Positions 6,521 to 12,180 of a DNA stretch of 12,180 nucleotides are shown here, piece by piece. This DNA comes from Desulfobacteraceae bacterium. GTDB taxonomy: Bacteria > Desulfobacterota > DSM-4660 > Desulfatiglandales > HGW-15. A program made the position numbers and the translations under genes. The stretch covers positions 1 through 12,180 of the forward strand of contig RPPU01000071.1 in NCBI GenBank assembly GCA_003819975.1, in the 5' to 3' direction. Within the stretch, counting starts at the first letter, position 1, and each line of letters starts with the position of its first letter. Below the pieces are notes generated by a model that did no database searches, had not been told where the DNA came from, and saw nothing but the letters and a program-made list of their open reading frames with translations.

Positions 6521-8329
6521 TTATTCCTCAGCCCGCGTCAGATCTTCGAAGCGGATATCAAACCCCAAAACCCCGTTTAAGTCGCCGGCCGGGTCCCGGA
6601 CCGGTCCGGACACGGTCATGCACAAAGCGCCCGTGATGCGCGAAGAATAAAGCCCGGTCACATGCACCTTGCCGGTCCGCATCGGTTCGATGAACCATTC
6701 CCGGTCGGAAAAATCGTCATGCAAACCGATTCGGGAATATTTGGCTTTATCGGTCGCCTGGGTGATATTTTTCGTGATTTTCACGCCGTCGTTGCTCACG
6801 ACATAAGCATACTGGATATAAGGATATTCTTCCACAATACCTTTCAAAACCTCTTCCAGCTGCATCGGGGCCATGCTCTTGACCGCTTCGTGGTCCATGT
6901 AGCGTTCCACCAGATGCGCGGCCAGATCATAAGCTTTTTTCTTGAGAAGATCAAACTCGGATGTAAAGAGTTCCGGTATGTATCTCCGCGCCAAATGCTC
7001 GATCTCTTCGTCCGAAATAAACGTCACCCGGCCCGCGTCATATTGCTTAATGATCCATTTATTGATCTTGGCCAAACCCGGATGGGTCTTATCGACCCGG
7101 TCCGCGCCGGTCAAGGCAAAGTGCGAATTGACCCAATGGCTGATGCCGGCCAAACCGGACTTGTCCGTGATATTGATGCTGATCGGCCGATTCAAAATCT
7201 TGTCGGTATCGAACGGCACATAGATCTCCTGGTTCTTGAGTACGCCGTCGATATGCACCCCGGCTGAAGTGGCATTAAAATCCAGGCCGATAAAAGGTTG
7301 ATTGCGCGGCACCGGATGGCGGATCTCCTTTTCAAAGTAATTGCGGATTTCGGTGATCACCCGCGTATCCATGCCCTGGTCGTCGCCGCGCAAGGAGATG
7401 TAATCCATAATCAACCCTTCAATCGCGACATTGCCGGTGCGTTCGCCGATGCCGAGCAAAGTCCCGTTGACATAGGTGCAGCCGTAAAGCCAGGCGCTCA
7501 CGCTGTTGATCATGGCTTTGTAAAAATCGTTATGCCCGTGCCATTCCAGATATTCCGAAGGCACGCCCGCGTCATCGATCATGGCGCGTACGATCTTGCC
7601 GATCGAGCGGGGCAAGGCCGCGCCCGGAAAAGTGACCCCGATCCCCAAAGTGTCGCACAGCCGGATCTTGACCGGTAGCTTGGCTTTGTCCGACAACTCC
7701 ATCAATGCCTGGGCAAACGGCACGCAGAACCCGTAAATATCGGCGCGCGTAATGTCTTCAAAATGGCAGCGCGGCGCAATGCCCTGCTCCAGGGCGCTCG
7801 TTACGATTTTCAGATAATCCTGCATGGCCTGGGTCCGGGTTTTCTTGAGCTTTAAGAAAATATGATAATCCGAAACACTGGTGAGGATTCCGGTTTCGCG
7901 GAGCCCCATGTTCTTGACCAACTGCAAATCGTCGCGGTTGGCGCGGATCCAGCCCGTAATCTCGGGGTATTTGTAGGCCTTGGCCCGGCAGCGCTCCAGG
8001 GCTTCGCGGTCTTTATCCGTGTAAAGAAAAAATTCGGTTTGCCGGATAATCCCCTTGGGTCCGGAGAGCCGGTGCAATAAAACAAACAGATCTTCGATCT
8101 GCTGCACCGTAAAAGGCGGCCGCGATTGTTGGCCGTCACGAAAAGTCGTGTCGGTGATGAAGATCTCTTCCGGCGGATCGATCAACTCCAGTTTGTGGTC
8201 GAATTTGACCTTGCAGATTTCCGAGTAGGGAAACAGGTCGCGATACAATTGCGGGTTCTCCACATCCGTCAGCGCGTAACGAACTCCCTTACCTAGGTTG
8301 TCGAAAATAAAACCTGATTTCTTTTTCAT
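6521..8329 (-). CDS. Re-citrate-synthase-like DRE-TIM enzyme with C-terminal Cache/PDC-like domain
   Basis: A 602-residue enzyme of the isopropylmalate/homocitrate synthase superfamily. The N-terminal region (DVENPQLYRDLFPYSE, 22-37) and barrel match my memory of Re-citrate synthases of anaerobes, which join acetyl-CoA to oxaloacetate. Catalytic signatures are ITDTTFRDGQQSRPP (58-72; R64 and metal ligand D65), HFEDITRAD (189-197), WHGHNDF (263-269; ligands H264 and H266) and GERTGN (295-300; ligand N300). The barrel and following lid end near residue 460. Residues about 486-602 do not look like the LeuA regulatory domain: YAYVVSNDGVKIT, SDREWF (541-546), MTVSGPVRD and GVLGFDIRFEDL follow the Cache/PDC sensor pattern. 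There is no signal peptide or membrane span, so this would be a cytosolic ligand domain. AGGAGG five bases before the ATG fixes the start. Substrate is inferred from context. Confidence 0.88.
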   Translation of the reverse strand: MKKKSGFIFDNLGKGVRYALTDVENPQLYRDLFPYSEICKVKFDHKLELIDPPEEIFITDTTFRDGQQSRPPFTVQQIEDLFVLLHRLSGPKGIIRQTEFFLYTDKDREALERCRAKAYKYPEITGWIRANRDDLQLVKNMGLRETGILTSVSDYHIFLKLKKTRTQAMQDYLKIVTSALEQGIAPRCHFEDITRADIYGFCVPFAQALMELSDKAKLPVKIRLCDTLGIGVTFPGAALPRSIGKIVRAMIDDAGVPSEYLEWHGHNDFYKAMINSVSAWLYGCTYVNGTLLGIGERTGNVAIEGLIMDYISLRGDDQGMDTRVITEIRNYFEKEIRHPVPRNQPFIGLDFNATSAGVHIDGVLKNQEIYVPFDTDKILNRPISINITDKSGLAGISHWVNSHFALTGADRVDKTHPGLAKINKWIIKQYDAGRVTFISDEEIEHLARRYIPELFTSEFDLLKKKAYDLAAHLVERYMDHEAVKSMAPMQLEEVLKGIVEEYPYIQYAYVVSNDGVKITKNITQATDKAKYSRIGLHDDFSDREWFIEPMRTGKVHVTGLYSSRITGALCMTVSGPVRDPAGDLNGVLGFDIRFEDLTRAEE

Positions 8330-8332
8330 ATC

Positions 8333-8373
8333 AGCCTCCTTTCAGGATTGATCGACATAAAATCGTCGATCAA
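8333..8373 (-). promoter_or_regulatory. Leader hairpin and strong ribosome binding site of the citrate synthase gene
   Basis: On the minus strand TTGATCGAC and GTCGATCAA (8365-8373 and 8348-8356) form a 9-bp perfect stem with an 8-base loop. It ends only about eight bases before AAAGGAGG (8335-8342), which lies five bases before the start codon. Such a hairpin could modulate access to the ribosome site or be a dimeric operator. No terminator or anti-terminator pairing with the ribosome site is obvious. Confidence 0.4.
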
Positions 8374-8468
8374 ACCTATGATCAAAATTTTTTCAAAGGC
8401 TCTAAAAGCCGCAACATAAGATTTGTTTCTAAGGGGAGTTGGATGAGACTGATGAAATGAGATGAGCT

Positions 8469-8745
8469 GACATGGTTATAAGGATCTCTTATCCCATGTC
8501 ACTCGGATCAGGAAGGACCACCCACGTTGCGGATCAAACGATCTAAGCCATGGCTCCTTGCTTACGGTCCTTATCGGCGGGTGCGCATCCGGTTTTGGAT
8601 GCCTTGCGCCGCCGGAATGCCGTCTGTTTATGCATCGAACAGGCCTTATATCTTCTATGCTTGTATAGACAACTAGCCCGCGCTCTCGCGATTTATGCAT
8701 AATATACGGTAAGATTTCATTCCCCACAAAGTGCTTGCGCACTTT
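8469..8745 (-). other. Hairpin-rich intergenic region upstream of the citrate synthase gene
   Basis: Several stems lie in a row. GACATGG/CCATGTC (8469-8475/8494-8500) encloses ATAAG/CTTAT, giving a 12-bp stem. AAGGACC/GGTCCTT is at 8513-8519/8566-8572. CGGCGG...GCATCC/GGATGC...CCGCCG is at 8575-8614. CTAT/ATAG is at 8655-8668, CGCG/CGCG at 8679-8690, and AAAGTGC/GCACTTT at 8728-8745. On the minus strand this would be the distal leader of the citrate synthase transcript or a separate RNA or repeat. A minus-strand open frame starting with GTG at 8763 (95 codons) runs through it, but it lacks a ribosome site and resembles no family I know. I see no match to tmRNA, RNase P, SRP or 6S RNA. Confidence 0.4.
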
Positions 8746-9049
8746 TTCCCCAAAAAGGCGCACCTCAAACTGCTTCCACGCCTTTCCCCACTTGAAACAT
8801 AGAAAAAAGAAATCGGGATGTCAACATTCTTTTTTGATTTTTTGGATTTTTGATCTTAGGGAGGATTTGATGCCGGCCGGTCCAAATCGTTCTATTGATT
8901 GAAAATATGATTAAATCGCGCATTCAGGGAATGAAGGGAAGGGGCCAAGGGATCGAGGGGTCAGGGGTTCAAGGGTAGCGGAAGAAAACTCGTTGTTTTT
9001 CTTTTTTTTAAAAACAATATTTTCAGTTTACAAATCCAATCTTTTACTT
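8746..9049. other. Non-coding spacer with a G-tract repeat and an AT hairpin
   Basis: No gene is supported. On the plus strand seven runs of three or four Gs occur between 8927 and 8975 with 2-6 base spacers (for example GAGGGGTCAGGGGTTCAAGG), a degenerate tandem repeat that could form a G-quadruplex. TTGTTTTT (8993-9000) and AAAAACAA (9010-9017) form an A/T-only hairpin. TTCCCCAC is directly repeated at 8720-8727 and 8784-8791. Confidence 0.4.
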
Positions 9050-9112
9050 AGGGCTTTTCCCATGACCCATTGAACATAGAGACATGAAATCGTCTCTACG
9101 GACTCGAGCCCT
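9050..9112. repeat. Nested inverted repeat just past the second acetyltransferase gene
   Basis: AGGGCT (9050-9055) pairs with AGCCCT (9107-9112). Inside it TAGAGAC (9077-9083) pairs with GTCTCTA (9092-9098) around an 8-base loop. The inner TAGAGAC hairpin looks like the TAGAGACG-type palindromes I associate with environmental genomes. It begins seven bases after the GNAT stop and may help end that transcript or protect its 3' end, but no T-run follows on the minus strand. Confidence 0.45.
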
Positions 9113-9118
9113 GTTTTC

Positions 9119-9658
9119 TCAAGCTTTTTGACCAGCAAACTCTTCCTGAAGAATGCCCATATAATAGGCGTCATGATAGCGCCCTTCATGAAAATGCACC
9201 GATCGTCGCACGCCTTCTTTTTTAAATCCGGCCTTTTCATAGCAGCGCAAAGCCCTGGGATTGAAAGCAAAAACCTCCAGCTCGATGCGATGCAGATTCA
9301 AAGCCCCGAATCCGAATTGCAGCACGGTCCGTACGCTGTCCGTGCCGTAGCCCTTACCCCAATAATCCTTTTCACCCAAAGCGATCCCCAAAACCGCGGT
9401 CCGGTTTTTCCAATCAATGCGATGCAAGCCCACGTTGCCGATATGCGCCCACTTGTCTTCCACATGCACTTCGATGGCGAATAAAAAATCGTCCTTCTGA
9501 TTCAAGGTGGACTCGAACCAGCGCTCTTCCTGAGCCCGCGACATGGGCGCGAACATGAGCAGATACTGCCGCACCTCCGGATCGTTGAACCACCGCAAAA
9601 AAGTCGGAATGTCTTCGCGTTCGATGGCGCGCAGGCGTATGCGTTCTCCGTAAATCAT
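9119..9658 (-). CDS. GNAT family N-acetyltransferase, RimJ/SpeG-like
   Basis: A 179-residue complete acetyltransferase of the Acetyltransf_3 type, which includes ribosomal-protein (RimJ/RimL) and polyamine (SpeG) acetylases. It starts with the usual GERIRLRAIEREDIP. Motif A is at residues 90-117, with the acetyl-CoA loop GKGYGTDS (101-108). The C-terminal signature LHRIELEVFAFNPRALRCYEKAGF (122-145) is characteristic, followed by EGVRRSVHFHEGRYHDAYYMGIL. The acceptor cannot be assigned; a cytosolic amine or protein N-terminus is expected from the family. The start is fixed by AGGAGG six bases before the ATG. The gene stands alone, divergent from the 9915 gene and separated from the citrate synthase gene by about 790 bases. 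Confidence 0.92.
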   Translation of the reverse strand: MIYGERIRLRAIEREDIPTFLRWFNDPEVRQYLLMFAPMSRAQEERWFESTLNQKDDFLFAIEVHVEDKWAHIGNVGLHRIDWKNRTAVLGIALGEKDYWGKGYGTDSVRTVLQFGFGALNLHRIELEVFAFNPRALRCYEKAGFKKEGVRRSVHFHEGRYHDAYYMGILQEEFAGQKA

Positions 9659-9708
9659 GGTTTGCCTCCTATCGTTGGTTACTCAAAGTGAAAGGTGGAA
9701 CCAATGGC

Positions 9709-9737
9709 TGAATACCGATAATCGTTTTAATCCGCAA
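9709..9737 (-). promoter_or_regulatory. Candidate promoter of the RimJ/SpeG-like gene
   Basis: On the minus strand TTGCGG (9732-9737) and TATTCA (9709-9714) are spaced by 17 bases, about 50 bases before the ATG. The hexamers are imperfect, so this is a modest prediction. Confidence 0.3.
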
Positions 9738-9830
9738 CCCGTATCCCCCAAACTAAAATCGTCTAACTACATGCTTTTGACCCATTCGTATAGTCAGAGA
9801 GGGTCTTGAGTTCTATGCCCTATTTTTGCA

Positions 9831-9858
9831 TTGACAGGTTGCAGATTATCTTTATATA
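9831..9858 (+). promoter_or_regulatory. Candidate sigma-70-type promoter of the plus-strand glycan genes
   Basis: A consensus TTGACA (9831-9836) is followed after 16 bases by TATATA (9853-9858). Transcription would start near 9865, leaving an AT-rich leader of about 50 bases before the ATG at 9915. This is the best promoter match in the window. Confidence 0.55.
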
Positions 9859-9914
9859 GTCCATACCTAAAATTAGAATTATAATTTACATTGAACAAAT
9901 AATATCCCTAAAAT

Positions 9915-11843
9915 ATGATGCTTTTCAAGAAATTTTTACCTTTGCTCGTTATGTCGGTGATGTTTGGTTTCGCTACCTTCCCTGGGGTTGGCCTGATCAT
10001 CCCTCCCGGAACAGCCTATTTTATCCCGCTCATAAGTGCCATTTTTGTGATTGGTCTTTTACTGCCCGGCTGGTCGGAACAGTGGCGTTCTTTAATCCTC
10101 TCAGCACTGATCGGACTGGCATTCGCGTTAACTTTACGGGACATTATCAGTCATGCCCTCCCGACTCGTTGGATAGCCTGGGGTGTCATTCCCATTAATG
10201 ATGCCCATGATTTCGTCAATAATGCTCTTGAATTTCTTGCCCGTGGCGAATTCTATACACCGCGCGGCCGTGTTTTTTCACCCGTTTTCTACGCCGGATT
10301 AATAAATTTATCTAATTTTAATATCCGTACGGTGATGTGGATTTGCGCAATGATGGCTGCCATCAGCACCCTATGCGCCGTGCTCAATACCAGATCCGTC
10401 CTCGGTTTCACCGCATCTGGAATTGTCGCCTTTATATTGATCGATTTCGCGCATGAGCATATTGGAGGACTATCCTCGGAAATGCCGGGCTATATTTATG
10501 GATTGGGCGGGTTCAGCGGCATCATAATTGCGGCCCGTTCCGGTTCTAAGACCTCATTTATAATCGGTTTTCTGCTGTTATCAATGGCCATGGCCATTCG
10601 GATCGGAGCCGTATTTATCCTACCAGCAATTTTGATCTGGGCCTGGGTTTGGCTACCGCCTCTTTGGAATCGGCGTTGGCTGATCCCTGTGATGGGGGTC
10701 CTGACTTTTATCGCGGTTTTCTGGTTTAACGGTATCGCTACACGTGTCATCGCTCCGGCGAGCGGCAGCTCTTTTGTCAATGCCATAGATTCCTGGTATG
10801 CCGTTATCGTTGAAGGAGAGCTTGCTTTAGGTCGAAGGAACCCTGCCGACGTCATTTCTCAAACCCGTTGGGTGCAAATCTACCGGGATCACCCTGAGAT
10901 AACTATTGCCCCTACTGTGGAGCAACCCAGAATAAAAAAGAAAATATTTTTTGAAACCGTAAAGCGTTCGCCTGATGCCGTCGCGATCGGATCATTGATT
11001 GAGCTAAAAAGATATATCATTAATAAAGATATTTTTAACTTTGTAGATGTCAAGCCAATCAAATATTTAATTTTCTTAATTGCCATTCTTGGTGGCATCG
11101 CCGCCTTTTATGAAACGTATCGTAATCGCCAACCTATTCCAGCACTCATCACTTTCGTCAATTTAGCTATTGTGCTTTCACAACCTTTTCTCTATGGGGG
11201 CGAGCATAGAGCTTCCGCGCCTATAATCGGATTTACGGCTTTATTGCCGGCTTACGGAATGGTTGTATTGATAAAATGGCTGACCGTCTGCAACGCTAAA
11301 GTTTTGCCTGAAATAGATACAAGAACCGGTTATTTTATAAATATTATCGCCACAACCCTATGCATAACCGGGTTGGCTATATGCGTCTATGGATTCGTCA
11401 TAAGCGGCCACGGCCGTTACACAACCAATCGCCAGCAAAAATCAGCTTGCCCGTCCGGATTACGTTTCTTGAATTTTTACTATTCTCCCAGTTCGGGGCT
11501 TTATATCGGCCCGGCCAAAACTTCAAAAGTTTGGCCGGCCCCCTCTCTTACACCGGAAAAACTGTCCGCCACCCATGAATGGCTGAGAAAGTTACCGGGA
11601 CGCTATAGCCGATGGATCTACACCCCTTTTGATATGAGCGAAGAGAAGCATATGCCCGCGCTTCGGGCAGCGAATATATCGCCCGCAGGAGTTTTACTAT
11701 TCAATACCATTAACCTTGAGACTTGCAAACCCTTATTCGTTGCCGTTTCGGCTCCGCCCTTGGACCAACAAGGGCCGTCAAACGCTTGCATTGACATAAC
11801 CACTCCCGATCTCATTCATATGCAACCGATTAAAAGCAGGTAA
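9915..11843 (+). CDS. Multi-span membrane protein, possible GT-C type glycosyltransferase
   Basis: A 642-residue protein with about twelve predicted membrane segments (near 8-25, 33-51, 57-77, 139-157, 162-180, 195-207, 214-229, 231-248, 255-271, 383-399, 408-455 and 473-497) and a soluble C-terminal region from about 498. The first large loop has INDAHDFVNNALEFLARGEF (94-113) followed by RGRVFSP, resembling the acidic loop and GxxY/RxP pattern of GT-C sugar transferases that use polyprenyl-phosphate sugars. A second conserved-looking loop is GGEHRASAP (428-436). No specific family is recognised, so glycosyltransferase is inference, helped by the adjoining glycosyltransferase gene. Two consecutive ATGs (9915 and 9918) could start it; neither has a clear ribosome site. 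It is AT-richer than the metabolic genes, perhaps reflecting transfer. Confidence 0.8.
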   Translation: MMLFKKFLPLLVMSVMFGFATFPGVGLIIPPGTAYFIPLISAIFVIGLLLPGWSEQWRSLILSALIGLAFALTLRDIISHALPTRWIAWGVIPINDAHDFVNNALEFLARGEFYTPRGRVFSPVFYAGLINLSNFNIRTVMWICAMMAAISTLCAVLNTRSVLGFTASGIVAFILIDFAHEHIGGLSSEMPGYIYGLGGFSGIIIAARSGSKTSFIIGFLLLSMAMAIRIGAVFILPAILIWAWVWLPPLWNRRWLIPVMGVLTFIAVFWFNGIATRVIAPASGSSFVNAIDSWYAVIVEGELALGRRNPADVISQTRWVQIYRDHPEITIAPTVEQPRIKKKIFFETVKRSPDAVAIGSLIELKRYIINKDIFNFVDVKPIKYLIFLIAILGGIAAFYETYRNRQPIPALITFVNLAIVLSQPFLYGGEHRASAPIIGFTALLPAYGMVVLIKWLTVCNAKVLPEIDTRTGYFINIIATTLCITGLAICVYGFVISGHGRYTTNRQQKSACPSGLRFLNFYYSPSSGLYIGPAKTSKVWPAPSLTPEKLSATHEWLRKLPGRYSRWIYTPFDMSEEKHMPALRAANISPAGVLLFNTINLETCKPLFVAVSAPPLDQQGPSNACIDITTPDLIHMQPIKSR

Positions 11844-11860
11844 GCCGATAAGGAACTCAC

Positions 11861-12180
11861 ATGACCGCTTTACTCCCCCATAAATCAAGCTCTAATAACA
11901 ACCTGATAGCCAAACCGCGTCTTCTTGTTTTTATCGTGGCTTACAATGCAGAAGCATCAATTGCATCCGTATTGAGCCGCATTCCCTATTCGTTAACTCA
12001 CAATTATGATGTTGAGATCCTTATTATAGATGATTCTTCTCGTGATAATACATTTGAGGTTGCCGAATCCATCCGTAAAACCGAAAATTTCGCCTTCCCA
12101 TTACATGTATTATACAACCCTGATAATCAGGGCTATGGAGGCAATCAAAAAATCGGTTATCATTTTGCCGTAACCAAAAG
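11861..12180 (+). CDS. Family 2 glycosyltransferase (DPM1-like), 3' end cut off by the window edge
   Basis: The first 106 residues of a GT-A fold transferase are present. After a 20-residue hydrophilic leader come RLLVFIVAYNAEASIASVL (20-38), IIDDSSRDNT (55-64; the nucleotide-sugar/metal Asp pair) and YNPDNQGYGGNQKIGYHFA (85-103), the pattern of polyprenol-phosphate mannosyl or glucosyl transferases and related GT2 enzymes. AAGGA lies six bases before the ATG, and the gene begins 17 bases after the upstream stop, so the pair is likely an operon. A GT2 that loads a sugar on polyprenyl phosphate next to a GT-C that would use it is a sensible pairing, but this is inference. Confidence 0.92.
   Translation, partial: MTALLPHKSSSNNNLIAKPRLLVFIVAYNAEASIASVLSRIPYSLTHNYDVEILIIDDSSRDNTFEVAESIRKTENFAFPLHVLYNPDNQGYGGNQKIGYHFAVTK

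Noticed and set aside
6662..7267. 201-codon plus-strand open frame
   Set aside because: It lies wholly antisense to the citrate-synthase-like gene and has no family resemblance or ribosome site.
4453..8329. Annotation as leucine biosynthesis genes leuA, leuC, leuD
   Set aside because: The synthase has Re-citrate-synthase-like N-terminal signatures and a non-LeuA C-terminal domain, the small subunit has an arginine-bearing loop, and the partner dehydrogenase is icd, not leuB. The isopropylmalate reading is kept as the alternative.
8476..8763. 95-codon minus-strand open frame with GTG start
   Set aside because: No ribosome site, no recognised family, and it runs through a chain of hairpins including CGGCGG/CCGCCG and AAAGTGC/GCACTTT, so a repeat or RNA is more likely than a protein.
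1..12180. tRNA, rRNA, CRISPR array, transposase or phage genes
   Set aside because: No cloverleaf with tRNA consensus, no rRNA core sequence, no regularly spaced direct repeats and no transposase or integrase motifs were seen. The 1218-1301 cloverleaf lacks the conserved tRNA T-arm and acceptor features.

Overview
The window looks like a chromosomal stretch from an uncultured, probably anaerobic bacterium of moderate GC content. I cannot name the lineage. The anaerobe inference rests on a Re-type citrate synthase, an enzyme class known from strict anaerobes, and on the lack of any Si-type citrate synthase or respiratory gene here. The intergenic DNA carries many different short palindromic repeats, a style common in environmental genomes.

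Layout. From 1 to 9658 every gene I support is on the minus strand. The order is a GNAT acetyltransferase running off the left edge (1-376), a YjdF/DUF2238 membrane protein (505-1137), an orphan AAA ATPase with a DUF4143 domain (1504-2685), an NADP-type isocitrate dehydrogenase (3098-4243), the small and large subunits of an aconitase/isopropylmalate-isomerase family enzyme (4453-4977 and 4961-6235), a 602-residue Re-citrate-synthase-like enzyme (6521-8329), and a second GNAT acetyltransferase (9119-9658). Divergent from these, on the plus strand, are a large multi-membrane-span GT-C-like protein (9915-11843) and, 17 bases later, the start of a family 2 glycosyltransferase (11861 to the right edge). 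These two look like the beginning of a surface glycan or glycolipid locus.

The centre of the window (8329 down to 3098) reads in pathway order: citrate synthase, aconitase large subunit, aconitase small subunit, isocitrate dehydrogenase. Together they would convert oxaloacetate plus acetyl-CoA to 2-oxoglutarate. Naive annotation would probably call the first three genes leucine biosynthesis (leuA/leuC/leuD). The small-subunit specificity loop contains an arginine (R28) of the kind that reads a third carboxylate, and the dehydrogenase has the full isocitrate and NADP residue set. Both argue for citrate/isocitrate chemistry. The synthase carries an extra C-terminal domain of about 117 residues resembling the Cache/PDC sensor fold, a possible built-in regulatory domain.

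The intergenic regions are unusually rich in structure. They include a 76-bp element with 30-bp imperfect inverted termini flanked by an exact 8-bp direct repeat (a MITE-like insertion, 402-493), a 196-bp element with perfect 32-bp inverted termini between synthase and aconitase genes (6287-6482), two different 26-27-bp palindromes sharing TAGGGGC ends on either side of icd, a cloverleaf-like repeat (1218-1301), a perfect 17-bp-arm inverted repeat that encodes the C-terminus of the aconitase small subunit (4455-4495), and a series of hairpins upstream of the citrate synthase (8348-8745). No tRNA, rRNA, CRISPR array or transposase gene was seen.
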